A DNA stretch of 64,000 nucleotides. Source: Gnetum montanum (taxonomy: Eukaryota > Streptophyta > Gnetopsida > Gnetales > Gnetaceae). The stretch lies in assembly GCA_015680685.1 (NCBI GenBank), contig MNCI01027017.1, positions 58,199 through 122,198 on the forward strand, in the 5' to 3' direction. The position numbers and the translations under genes were made by a program. Numbering within the stretch: position 1 is the first letter of the stretch; each line of letters opens with the position of its first letter. The notes below the pieces were generated by a model, which had not been told where the DNA came from, made no database searches, and was given only the letters and a program-made list of their open reading frames with translations. Shown piece after piece: positions 1-10,479 of the stretch.

Positions 1-1065
1 GGTTTTTCGCCATTCTGACATTGTTCAAAAATCAAGAAGCTGAGTGAATAAAAATAAGTCTTTGCATGGTGTGGTTCTCATGCAAAAAAAAAGAGAAAAA
101 AGAGAGAGAAAAAAGATAAAAAGATGAGAATTCAAAGCACACACCTTAGACATAATAAAGCAATATGGGCTACAAGCGCTGGTTATGGCACTGTAAAGAC
201 TTGTTAACGATGCTTGAAGGTTCCCTCTAACTAAGGCCCTTTCTCGCTTCCTGCTTCTTCATCTCACTCTCCTTGGGATGGTCATCACTTTTTTTTGGAA
301 GCATTCTTGTTACTTCAAGAGGATGGATTGGCTAGGTGTATTGATGTGAGGTCACTAAATGTGGTTGGTTTGAGTTTGGATTTGGGATGAAGTTCTACTC
401 AATCATCTTAATCATGAAATACATAAGGGGCTTTACACAATCTTGTTCTTGGGATTTCATTCCATTCTCTCCTCTCCATCTTTCTTCCCATTTTGTACCG
501 CATTGCCGATTTTATCATTAGTCCTTTTTGGGTTGATGCATTGTTTTTCTTTGGTGAATTCTTGTGGGTAAGTTTTTAACTCTTGCTTCTAAATGACATT
601 CCTAGAGCCTACGGACTCTTTGGTTTGTGGGTTTGTCAAGGCATAAAAGGCATGAGCCTACTTTGGGAAGGACCCACTGCCATTCCTTTTTGGTGAAATT
701 GTTAAGTTCTTTTCTTTAAACATTTTCTGCAATCAATCATCTCTTGTTTCATCCCCATCCATGACATCCATTTTATTGGCGTTTTCATTGTTATTTTTTC
801 CCATCTTTCTTGTTCCTCATATTTTTCCATCTTATAGCCACTGGAGGTTTGTTCTTAGTTGTGGGGACCTTGGCACAAATTTTTTTATTTTCTCCATTTT
901 ACTATTCACCTAACCCCTACACCTTGGGTAGTCACCTATGATAAATCTCCGAACTAATTTCTGCCATAACCACAACTCAGCCAATGTGCTTCATATTGAG
1001 GTAAGGTATCAATTGCATTGTGGTTTATCTATCCTTGCACATTTGTGACTATGTTGTGTGTGCAG

Positions 1066-1350
1066 ATGATGATCATACAAATAATGGACTAGGCTTGGAG
1101 GAAGCACTTAGAATGGACTGGAACTGAGACATTTACGAAAGGAGCAAGTTTGGTGGTGTGGCTATGGATAAACAATGGAAGGCGTAATCTTAACATTGGC
1201 AGCAACACATTTTATTTTCTTTCTCTCTTTCTCTACAAGCTGCCAAATAAAGGTTTGGATGTCATTTATGTACAAGTGTTCACCATAATGGTCATGAACG
1301 CTAATGTCATAATATGCTTATTGATTCGTTCACTTGGGCACGTTGAGTCT
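1066..1350 (+). pseudogene. ORFX remnant of element A
   Basis: The ATG at 1066 follows an acceptor-like GTGTGTGCAG exactly as in the better ORFX copies. A stop codon falls within about a dozen codons. The roughly 2.8 kb expected for this gene are reduced to under 300 bp before the polypurine tract, so this is a deleted copy. The assignment rests on position and the splice-like context, not on protein similarity. Confidence 0.4.
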
Positions 1351-1459
1351 ATAATTCCATTCCATTGTTAGTTTTCAATTAGTCAATAATCTCATACCTT
1401 CCCAATATTTTGTAAAGAACTTATTCTTTTTCTTCTATACTTGAGGACGAGTTTTCATT

Positions 1460-1473
1460 CAGTTGTGGGGGTA
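1460..1473 (+). other. Polypurine tract of element A
   Basis: CAGTTGTGGGGGTA lies directly before the TG of the LTR. The same sequence in near-identical form (GAGTTTTCATTCAGTCGTGGGGGTA) precedes the 3' LTRs at 2738 and 42575 and, on the minus strand, those ending at 34011 and 10251. It would prime plus-strand DNA synthesis. Confidence 0.8.
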
Positions 1474-2468
1474 TGTTGAGAGAAGTTACTCTAATTATTA
1501 GAGTGGTTACTCTAGCAGTTACCCTGGTAGTTATTCTAATTATTACAGTGAGTACTCTAGCAATTACTATAATTATTAGAGTGGTTACTCCAGTGGTTAC
1601 TGTAGTAGTTATTCTAGTTATTGAAGTGGTTACTCTAGCGATTACTTTAGCAATTATTCTAATTATTAGAGTGGTTACTCTAATTATTAGAGTAGTTTCT
1701 CCCAAGCCTATAAATACAGTGCCTAGGCACACAATTGGGAAATAAGTCTTTTAGCAGTCAGTAGTGAAACTCTTGTAATTTGTTTGAAAGTTAGAGTACT
1801 TTCCAAGTGTCTGTAGCAGGAGGTCTAAGTGTGGACAGATCTTTATTCGAGCATTGTGTACCTAAGCACACCTTGTGTACAGCAATAAAGAAAAGCTCTT
1901 TGATTTATCCTTGCAGCACTTGAGATTTGTTATCTTTCGCATTTCTTTTATTTTTTTTTCTTATGCATTTATTTTATTTTATGCACTTTACATTTCTGTT
2001 ATTAGCACAGCAATTCATTTTGATCAATTAAGCAAATCGTTAAATTACACAAGCACGACCACTTCGAGCATGTGTGTAATGCTTGGTAACCCAATAATGA
2101 TTAGCATTTGGTAATGCTGGTAGTGTTGCACTGGTTCAAGATGTGTATGGCAAGTGGAAACAGATGCTGGTGTTAGGATTAGTTAGAACTTAGTTAATGA
2201 GTAGTTAGGTTAAATTAGTCACTTAGTTACCTCTCTCCTTTTCTACTAGCGTAGGACATAAAAACATAAAAACTATAAAAATCATATGCCTCAAGCTTAC
2301 TTAACCATACAATCGTGACATACAGGTAAGCTTGGGAAGATAACAATCAACCAACCCATCCTTGTTCCACAATGGCGCATAAGCTCTTAGTCCTTGGAAT
2401 TTGATCGAATCATGCATGAAATGCTCGTATTCGAATGGTTGAGTGTAGGGGTACCTCACCACTCATTA
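1474..2468 (+). mobile_element. 3' LTR of element A
   Basis: The LTR starts TGTTGAG after the polypurine tract and ends CACTCATTA, a decayed form of the CACTCATCA found in sister LTRs. Inside are a TATA box (CCTATAAATACAG near 1711), the GTACCTAAGCACAC block, an AATAAA-containing R-like segment (AGCAATAAAG near 1880), and the family's terminal GGTTGAGTGTAGGGGTACCTC. At 995 bp it is longer than its relatives because the U3 region holds a repeat array. Confidence 0.85.
1486..1700 (+). repeat. Palindromic tandem array in U3 of LTR A
   Basis: About ten degenerate units of 20-22 bp built around the 17-bp palindrome ACTCTAATTATTAGAGT and the linker GGTTACTC. The array ends just before the TATA box, where enhancer elements would be expected. 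Open frames on both strands here are only repeat translations. Confidence 0.8.
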
Positions 2469-2737
2469 GGTGGTCATATATAAACAAATCAATGAGAAGG
2501 AAATCTAAATGGAAAAATCCCAGATCAATTCCATATCGTCACAAAATTCAAACTAGCAACCCATCTCTGATAGTTATGCTCATGTTCATCAAGCAGAGAT
2601 CAAAAACATCATTGCAACATGTAGTGTCATATATATAGTTAAGTCAGTCATGTAAATCTACCTCCCAAATTTTTTAAGGGGCTCTATTCTCATTTTGTCT
2701 TAACTCATGGATGAGTTTTCAATCAATCATGGGGGTA
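2469..2737 (+). mobile_element. 3' end of element F with polypurine tract
   Basis: Between LTR A and the next LTR lies about 270 bp of internal sequence ending in GATGAGTTTTCAATCAATCATGGGGGTA (polypurine tract at 2724-2737). Element A was probably inserted into the 3' end of this second element. A target duplication cannot be tested because the left side of A is outside the window. Confidence 0.6.
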
Positions 2738-3445
2738 TGATAAACTTGATTTTTGTAGGACCACGACATCGTAGGATAAGCTACATCATTGCATATGTGA
2801 TATCGCAGGATGCGTGCTAGCCTATAAATACAACACTTAGGCACATAAATTTAAAATAGATCTCATTCCATAGTAGCAAAACTCTTTCATTTTGTTTCTA
2901 TGAATTTAGTCTTTAACATTTAGAAGTATATGCCTATAGTGTGGTGTTGAGTGATTATACGGTGTCTTTATTCAAGTGAATTGTACTTGGACACAATTTA
3001 TGACTAGCAATAAAGATCAAGATTACTTATCATCATTGCAACATCCACTTAGTTTTCTTTCTATTTACTTGGTTAATCGTTTAATTTACAAGCACTTTCA
3101 TTTACATGTTAAAAATAAGTGGTATGGATACGACTAGTTTTGAGTGCTAAGTGTGGTTAGTGTTATCACTTGGTACACCCAGTAGTGGTACACTTGGTAA
3201 CCCCAGTGATGACCGCATGAGTCCAAAGCATGTACAATAGACTAGGATTGGATATCCATTGCCTTAGGATAAAATAGATTTGTTTACTAGTTTACTTAGA
3301 CTTAAAAACTATTTTCATTTCATCATGTTCACTAGGAGTAATAATGGCCCAACAACATCAATTGTCATATACCTCACGATGAGCTAAACCATACACATAG
3401 AATTCAGTAGCTCCACATGGGAAGACAACGATCTTGAATTTAAAT
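2738..3445 (+). mobile_element. 3' LTR of element F, truncated
   Basis: It starts TGATAAACTTG right after the polypurine tract. It carries CCTATAAATACAACAC, the CTTTATTCAAGTG...ACTTGGACACA block, AGCAATAAAGATCAAGATTAC, and later the CATATACCTCACGATGAGCTAAACCATA segment shared with N-type LTRs. Similarity stops near GGGAAGACAACGATC, so the last part, normally ending CACTCATCA, is missing. Confidence 0.75.
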
Positions 3446-4265
3446 CAATTACTAGCATATTTATATTGCCTCATTCACGAATTATGATTTGGTCTTGCGT
3501 AATGTCTGTGACTTGTATAGTTGGGTGTTGGATTGCTCCATTGCTCATCACCAAGTTCAAGTAAAGTTAGTGTTAACTTAAGAAACTTTGGTGGACAATC
3601 ATCTAGCATGAGTCAAGAGACAATTCTTCGTGTTCACAATGGTACAATTGTGTACTTAGGAAAAAAAAAAGCTCTCTATTTTTAGGTGCCTACAAGTGTT
3701 TGGTTTAAGTGGATGTATATATTTTCTTACTCCATTGTAGCTTCTTCTTGTAATGGTGAATGTAGATTTCGATGAGACACTTGAGTTGATGAAGTAAACC
3801 TTTAATGATTTTCTTGGAATTAGAATGTGGTACCACAAGATTAGACTCTAATATATAAATATTTTGGTTTCGTGGAATATTTTAATGCTGGAATTTCCTG
3901 TGTTTCTATATCACTTGTTAAAAGCAAAAAGCAAAAAAATTTTAAAGTAAAAAACATCCGGCTTCTATGCTTTCTAAAATTAACTTAATTTCCTTTCTTA
4001 TTTAACTGTTTCTGTTCTCTTTAACTGGGTAATCTGCTACTATACCGCTTTGAACTAAATTATTTACTATTACACCACTTTGAATTTTGAACTCAATTTT
4101 TTATATTTTTTTGAAAGTAACCATCAAAGCAAAGCGTCTTGCACTTTCAATTTTTGGCGTAGGTCAATACACTCTGATTTCACTGTAATGTTATCGCAAA
4201 AGCTTTGTTGCTTCACTTTTTCTCTTTCATGTTTGCCATGAGATTTTGCATTCATTCATTTTTCA
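3446..4265. other. Unassigned AT-rich sequence
   Basis: Nothing recognisable: no LTR motif, no supported reading frame. It is AT-rich, with short A or T runs, and lies between a truncated LTR and the GC-rich unit. Confidence 0.5.
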
Positions 4266-4542
4266 TTGCATTCAGAAAGGAGCTCTAGAATCAGTGAGAA
4301 CAAGATCCATCCAAATTTACAAGAAGCTCTACTTCCTGCTTTGGCAGTAACAGAACACTTGAACGATGTAACGGAAAGTAAATTTCTGATGGGATAACTA
4401 CTTTGGATCGCATGCTTCGCGGCCTTGGATGTCTATCTGTCAGCATGTGCGGCGGATGCTGAGTCTGAACTAGATCCACCTCGAGCCGCGCGCTATCCTG
4501 ACCCATAAATTTCCCCCCGAGGATGGCTGGTTGGCGGTCTAG

Positions 4543-4925
4543 CACGGGCAGCTTCCCGAGAAAGTCAAAATCTTTCTCTGGCTGCTCAAATCTGCCGCGC
4601 TCCCCGTGCATGCCATGCTGCAGCAGCACGGCATCACGCAAGACACCACGTGTCCGCGCTGCGGCCGTTGCCCTGAAACCCTCAACCACTTCGTCTATGA
4701 ATGCCCCTGCATGGTCGCCACTTGGCATGCATGCAGAATGCCCCCCCCCCTCGGCGATTTGATGGCGACTCCTGGTCGACGCTGTTGTTATGGCATGCCT
4801 GGAAGGTGCGGAATTGCACGGTATTTGCACAGGCGGCTACCCCCCCAGCAGCTTATCCAGCGGACCTGCAGAGCATGGCGGGAGATTGCGGACGCTATGG
4901 GGCAGACGCCGACGTACGAACCTGA
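4543..4925 (+). pseudogene. LINE ORF2 C-terminus, reverse-transcriptase zinc-binding domain
   Basis: From 4558 the frame reads EKVKIFLWLLKSAALPV, then CPRC, then HFVYECPC, which is the CxxC...HxxxxC pattern of the zf-RVT domain found after the polymerase in plant L1-type LINEs. After a run of ten C (4741-4750) the typical continuation (LLLWHAWKVRNCTVF) is in the next frame, so there is a one-base slip. The frame ends at TGA 4923-4925. The palm and fingers domains are absent. The product would bind nucleic acid as part of the ORF2 protein. This is a fragment and cannot be functional alone. Confidence 0.75.
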
Positions 4926-6236
4926 CTGCGCCGTCTACCAGGAAGACGAGGAGCTGTGGCAGCTGGTCTGCCAGTGCGGCTGGGCTGCCCTGCTGCAGAG
5001 GCTGGTCGGGGACTGTGACCTTCCTGACAATTCATTCTTTACTAACTGGCGCGACGATCAGACCTACTTCCAAGGCCGAGAAATTCACCTCACGGAAGCC
5101 GCCCTGGCCACCTACCTGGGGGTCTCGGCCGCTGGGGAGGTCATCCTGCCGACTTCCCGTGGCCTCCATAACTCTGGTACTTTCTTCGAGGGGGTTTCCC
5201 CGAGAACGCAGAGCCGTCAGGTCCCTCGGACTTCTCTCCCGCGCGTCTGGGCTCACGCTGTCGCCTTGGTGGAACGTTTTTTGTCCAGTCGGGCAATGTC
5301 TCCAAGCTCCAAGGGCTGCATTTTACTTTTCTGCTGTGCTTCAAGGACGGCACCCAGGTTAACCTGATGCGCTTCTTCCTCGAGGCCCTCCGCCTTAAGA
5401 GCCGCGGTCACCACTCGGGGCTAATTTTAGCTCTGTGGCGGGGGGCGGGGGGTCAGGGGGAGCCGGGCCCATCCTCTGCCCCCACTGGGGGTCGTCTCGC
5501 TGATGCCCCTTGCTTCCCCCACTTCCTCCACCCCGCCCACTCAACGGCGGCGGGCTGCTTTCAACCTTACCTTGGGACGCCGCTCTCGCCGCAATCTTGC
5601 CCCCTCGCCTGACCCCCCAGTGCCCCCCCAAATTGGGAGGCGGAGCTTCAACAGGTGGTCGCTGCAGCTCGGGAGGCCGAGCGACAGACTTCGGAGATTA
5701 GGTGGACCAAGACCCTGGCCCAGTGGCTTGCCGACCACGAAGCCCAGCTTCAGGAACAAGCACAACAGCTGAACAGGCAGCATACGCTCATGATGGAGAC
5801 CTTGCGGGCCCAGCTCACGAATGAGCTTCGGGATCGAATCAGGGAGGAGCTACGTCAGGAGGAGGCGGCGGCCCGGGAAGAGCAGGAGCGCCTGCAAGAG
5901 GAGTAGGAGCAACGGCAACGGCAACTCAATCGGGCCCATCAGCACAACGCCCTCTAGTGGCTCGAGGGGGGGGGGGCGCTGCCCGCATAGCATTTTGGGC
6001 ATTAGCTGTGAGAGCTCCTGGGGGGAGCTCAGACGCCACATTAGACGCACGTCCGCTAGATTCCACCCTGACGCGGGGGATTCCTTGACGGACCGGAGCA
6101 GGCGTGAGGCTCTTATGCAGGGCTTCCAGCAAGCCGCAAACTTCGTGGACACCGAGGAGCATCGCGCCACCCTGGACCTGCTTCATGAGCTGGAGCGGCC
6201 TCGGTGTGCCTGTCGCCAACTGCCGACTCACCCCTA
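4897..6236 (+). pseudogene. ORF3: transposon-protein-like domain, coiled coil and J-domain
   Basis: It starts MGQTPTYEP at 4897, inside the end of ORF2. Codons to about 5275 and on to about 5400 in a shifted frame (a T6 run at 5276 is the likely slip) give FFTNWRDDQTYFQGREIHLT followed by LATYLGVSAAGE, resembling the putative plant transposon protein domain. A proline-rich linker follows. At 5655-5906 there is an 80-residue Glu/Gln/Arg coiled coil. After a G run near 5968-5977 the frame shifts again, and 5980-6200 encodes a J-domain: ILGI, helix ELRRHIRRTSARFHPD with the HPD tripeptide, then a helix ending FVDTEEHRATLD. A J-domain stimulates Hsp70. Stops at 5610, 5905 and 5956 make this copy non-coding as it stands. 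The domain calls are by eye. Confidence 0.6.
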
Positions 6237-6317
6237 GCTTCCCCCCCGCCACTGCCCTACTGCCCCCCCCATTTTCTGTTGATGTCATCTTGTCTGTTTG
6301 TTGGGGTTGTGCCCCCC

Positions 6318-6478
6318 CTGATGGGGGTGCACCCCCCCTTCTCCCCCCTCTCTTTTTTGTTGGGGGTGCGCCCCCCCCTTCTCCCCCCTCTCTTTTGTGT
6401 GTTGGGGGTGCGCCCCTCCTTTTCCCCCCTCTCTTTTGTGTGTTGGGGGTGCGCCCCCCCTTTTTGTTGGGGTTTTTG
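6318..6478 (+). repeat. Tandem repeat of about 40 bp in the LINE-like 3' tail
   Basis: Four copies of GTTGGGGGTGCGCCCCCCC followed by a C/T-rich half (CTTCTCCCCCCTCTCTTTTGTG), starting near 6322, 6361, 6402 and 6442. The GGGGGTGCGCCCCC core is self-complementary, so each unit can form a GC hairpin. The array lies upstream of the poly(A) tail, where some LINEs keep the RNA structure recognised by their reverse transcriptase. Confidence 0.8.
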
Positions 6479-6648
6479 AGGTTTGTATGGTTCTGTGGTT
6501 CGGTGGCTTAGCTCGGTGTCCTCCGAGTTTGATCTTTTGTGGGTTTCTGGGGCCCCCCCCTTTAGGGTGGGCCACCCCTAGTCCCCCACCGCTTGTACTT
6601 GTATACTCATGTACCATACTTCAGTAATACATACCCGAACATTCTCTC

Positions 6649-6665
6649 AAAAAAAAAAAAAAAAA
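6649..6665 (+). other. Poly(A) tail of the LINE-like element
   Basis: Seventeen uninterrupted A residues follow the GC-rich unit. AT-rich sequence resumes immediately, marking the 3' end of the insertion. Confidence 0.75.
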
Positions 6666-9600
6666 TTGATTTCTTTGCGGTTCTTCTTGTGTAAAATAAT
6701 GTTCCGTTACCCTACGATAATTTTTAGTTTGACTAGGTGCACATGGCAACATATGATTGTTCTACAAGAAAACAATGAAAGCATGAAACTGATTGAATGT
6801 TTTAATTCCATCCTTCAACAGGCATAGAAACAAAGTTTTCCACCTATTCACATTAGAACAATATATCAAACTGTCCCATTTCCAAAATATATACTTGACA
6901 AATAACTGAACACATAATGCGTTTATTAGATACATATATGATTCCTCTGCGCATTCCAAACTGGAATTACAAGATTAAAACTAGCACAAACGTTTCTGTG
7001 AAATACAGTGCATAATCTTACCCTTCCACAACGAAATCAGACAGTAGAGAATACAAGATGCTATATTATTAAAAATCACATATAATCTTGCAGCACTAAA
7101 GATTAGATTCACTGAAAGAAATGTTAAAGTCAATAATCAAATATTATTGGTCCTTCCAAAATCATGCACCAGGTCATGCACACAAATAATGAAATCAAGC
7201 ATCTATTGGACAGGTGCTTGATCTCCTGAACTTCCAACGGAGAAGTTTACTATATCTCTTTGTGGCTCTGTACCAATCCTTCTGGCTTCCATATGCAGAT
7301 CAGCAACTTTAAGGTGCTTGATTTCTCAAACTCCCATTGGAGGCGCTTCATTCGCTGAACTCCCATTGAAGTGGTTTTGGAATGGGGGTTATCTCCATTC
7401 ATAACCCTGCACCAGACCTTCAACTGTCCAAATGCGGATGAACCTACTTTCAGGAATGCACAACAGAGCTCCCCGTCCATGTTTTAGAATTCCTGCAATG
7501 GCAATGGTCACCATGGGTAGATCTCTAGAACCTTTCATACACAGGGATTGCTCATCTGCCATGAATAGTAAAATTGAAATAAACCAAATGAAGCTTTATC
7601 ATGTTGGAAGACCTACAGGATTTACTGGGGAGATATTATTTAGGCTCTATAAATTGACCGAGCACTAAGCACTAATGGGCATCAAAAACAAATTATTCAA
7701 GAGCCTTTTGCTATAACATTATAAAGCTGTTTCATATTGATAATCATAGCAAAAGCAAAACAAAAAAGAAAAAGAAAAAGAAAAAGAAAACACATGCAAC
7801 TCATTTTCAGGGGCTCATGATTTGCATAACCTACAAATACACTCTTCTCATCAAAGTTGAATCCATCTTCCCCTTTCAGTTGTCAGATAATTAACGAGTG
7901 AATAATGAGTGTTTCATCTTTGTTTGCTTGACGAAACAATGGCATATCATAGGCATTAGCTCCCATCCCATCCACCAAATTAGGAACCCTGCGTGCATTT
8001 ATTGCAATCTCTGGTGGAAACCAGAGCTTTGGCAATGGAGCGAAAGACCTAACATCTCATCCCAAACGTCGTAAAGCACCATCAGATGGTTAGCCTATGT
8101 TAAACCACTACGGATTCTCTTCTGGAAAGCCTGGCAATCCCAACGATGCCAAAAGTGGTACAGCACTCCTTTGTATACCAACCACAGCAACCACTTGCAG
8201 AAGGTGCCTGGACACCCCTCATAGTGATTAACTAAGTAACATGTTCTATGTTGATGTCTGGTCCTAAATTTTTCCACGGAATTATGTTGAGGTTCAACTC
8301 TGAACACTCTCATTCAATGAATCAGAGACGATGGATGCAAGGCTGAGAAGCAATATCCCAGGCCCGCCTACCGATTGAAGCAGCTTTCCCTTCTGCAACA
8401 GTTTTACAGATTAGCAGATCTGCTAAAAAAAAAAAAACCAAAAATTTTTGCCATGAAGCAATGGAAATTAAAATTAAAGAGAGTAGACAAGGTACCTGTG
8501 TTTCTATGATCCACCGGCACACATTTGTCAGATCATGTGTGAAGTGATTATCAAATCTATCGTAAAAACACAAACACAGGATCCAACAGGCCAGGACCCC
8601 TTAAAATCAAGCTGCAGAGAAGAAAAGAACACACCGTTATGGAAACTGGAGAGCCTGTACAGTAGGCAAGTAAAAGAGGCTTCTTCTACTACTACTGTTA
8701 GACGTGCAAGTTTGTGGTTGAAAAAAGGGCCAAACACAAGGTTCCTATCGTGCTGGTGCTGAGCAAGTAATTTCTGAAATGGCGATATTGACCAATTCCT
8801 CTAACAAATCCTCACCGAACCTTAGCACGAACCGGTATCTTCTGCAAGTTGCACCAATAAAAAAAAATTTGCTCTGGAGATTTGTGATTCTACATAAATT
8901 TTGACTTGCTTAACTGTTAGCGTGCGTGGGATTCAGAAGCGCATTACACAATGGTTACGTATTGCATTATTTTAATAAAATTTTGTCTCATACATTCAAT
9001 GGTCACCTTGCCTGGCCTCGTATTGTTCATTACCACTGTTACATGCTTTTTCTTGTCTTTTTATTTTGCATTAAAATATTACCCATCTTCTTACCAGAAA
9101 CTTCGTTTCATTGTCAGGTGGCAACGTGAATCTTAGCAGAAACTTCACTTCATTTTTAAGTGGCAAGCAAGCAATCAGAAAACAAGGGAGTATGAATGAA
9201 TAAACAACCACACGGAAATCACGAAAGGGCTACTTTGGTAACCAAAAGCACAAGGGCCAAGTTTGGGCCATACGGAGAGGGGACGGGGCGTGCCAAGAAA
9301 ACATTGCATTTGCATGGATGGGCCTTTGGGAGCGTCAAAGGTTCCGCCGTGTCTCACACATTCACGCGTGTTGTTGTTTATTGTTCATTGCTGGTTTTTG
9401 CTCTGTTTCCCATCTCTGTGCTGCTGAAAAAAGAAAAAAACAAAACAGGGTCATCGTCATGGGTCATCTGTCATGAACATGATGACGGATGGCTGGGCCA
9501 TATGCATTCTCATGATGCTCTGTTTTTACTTTCCTCCATTATCACTAGGATTTCCTGCGTCCTAAAGGTTTTAGATCATCGTATGTGAGGTGAGATACTG

Positions 9601-9934
9601 GGCTGTGCTTAGTTTAGTTATGTTGTGCCTTCTTATAATGTGGTCAGCTTCAACATGGCCTGCAGCCCTACTCAAAGGTTGTCATTGAACAAAAGTATTA
9701 CCAGAAATGATTTGTTATAAATTTCGTTAAGGCGTAAGGTTTAAGGCTTAATTTCATTCTTGGAAAGATTGGATTGAGTAATAAAAGGGTTTCATATTGC
9801 TGGGATTTTGATTGTTGCAGAGACTATATGTTTGGCCAGGTTATAGCTCTTGGGTAAGGAGATGGATTTGATGCCCTCCATACTTTTGCAAATTATCTTG
9901 CTTCAATTTAATAGTGATATTGCTATAATGGATG
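6666..9934. other. Unassigned sequence between the LINE-like unit and E3
   Basis: About 3.3 kb without LTR, gag, pol or ORFX motifs. Short open frames occur on both strands but none shows a recognisable domain. A small (AAAGA)n purine repeat lies at 7764-7792 and an A run near 8409-8419. This may be the oldest, least repetitive host DNA in the window. Confidence 0.5.
7202..7430 (-). other. Possible decayed exon or short internal repeat
   Basis: On the minus strand a frame reads ADLHMEARRIGTEPQRDI, then VNFSVGSSGDQAPVQ and a stop at 7202-7204, with one in-frame TGA upstream. The DNA is internally repetitive: versions of CTCCCATTGGAGG and GGTGCTTGAT recur about three times over 200 bp. It could be a degraded exon or a simple duplication. 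No family was recognised. Confidence 0.2.
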
Positions 9935-10251
9935 TAGAAAATTTCAAGTTTATTGCCGATCATGTAAATGTGTTTAGGTACATGAGCACTCAAATAAAAC
10001 TATGTATAATCTTATATATCCACACTATAGGCACTCAAAGAAAAAATATTCTAACTCTAGAGGAAAGAAACTACAAGAATTTGGCTAACTCTATGATTGA
10101 AAAGGTGTCATAAATGCAAGGGATGAATGCATTTATATAGGCATTGATGTATCTACGTCAACGCATCCTATCATGCATTAACAGTGATACGTCAATGAGG
10201 TTGCATCGACGAGCATGCATCGACATAGCCTATCTTATTGATGTTTCATCA
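9935..10251 (-). mobile_element. 3' LTR of E3, truncated
   Basis: On the minus strand it starts TGATGAAAC after the polypurine tract. U3 contains repeated TGCATCGAC-type motifs (10195-10230), then TATAAATGCATTC, the GTACCTAAACACA block and GGCAATAAAC near 9940. Similarity to other LTRs ends there, so roughly the last 500 bp are missing. Confidence 0.75.
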
Positions 10252-10275
10252 TACCCCCATGACTGACTGAAAATT
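10252..10275 (-). other. Polypurine tract of E3
   Basis: The minus strand reads TTTTCAGTCAGTCATGGGGGTA, followed by the LTR TG. It is the same motif as in the other elements. Confidence 0.75.
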
Positions 10276-10479
10276 CATCCTTCATGGAACAAAAGTAGGA
10301 TTGAGCTTCTTACAAAATTTGGGGAATGAAATTTATTAATTAGAAGATAAACCAATTGACTAACTCTGTGTTAGATTAAATATTATTACAAAAATGAGTT
10401 CCCATTACAACAAAATTAGACACTTTACAAAATTTTTAGCAGAAACTTGTAAGATAGCCAAAGACGTGATGAACTCTCA

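Larger units (their letters stand above)
1..1473 (+). mobile_element. 3' internal region of Ty3/gypsy element A
   Basis: This is the 3' non-coding part of a plus-strand LTR element whose 5' part lies outside the window. It aligns by eye with E1 at 43830-44050: both have AAGTCTTTGCATGG, an A-rich stretch, GAATTCAAAGCACA and CTAAGGCCCT in the same order. A possible splice donor (GTAAGG at 1001) and an acceptor ending GTGTGTGCAG (1065) precede an ATG at 1066, the place where the other copies start ORFX. What follows, to about 1350, is a short remnant with an early stop. Most of ORFX and its internal promoter block are therefore missing from this copy. A polypurine tract closes the region. Confidence 0.7.
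4266..6665 (+). mobile_element. GC-rich LINE-like retroelement, 5' truncated
   Basis: A sharply bounded block with much higher GC than its surroundings ends in a 17-nt poly(A), the usual signature of a non-LTR retrotransposon inserted by target-primed reverse transcription. It carries the zinc-binding C-terminus of a LINE reverse transcriptase but no polymerase core, consistent with 5' truncation. A second frame follows with a plant-transposon-protein-like domain, a coiled coil and a J-domain. No flanking target duplication could be identified, so the left edge is set by the composition change and is approximate. C, G and T homopolymers coincide with frame changes. These may be indels from decay or assembly errors. 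Confidence 0.7.

Noticed and set aside
1421-1745. Open frames of 90-103 residues on both strands
   Set aside because: They are translations of the palindromic U3 repeat; Ile/Thr/Val-rich sequence on both strands is a repeat artefact.
4291-5783. Long minus-strand frames in the GC-rich unit
   Set aside because: High GC lowers stop frequency. The plus strand carries recognisable domains (zf-RVT, J-domain); the minus frames have none.
9196-9588. 130-residue plus-strand frame as a host gene
   Set aside because: No domain, no splice or homologous context; it may be chance, so only the unassigned region is reported.
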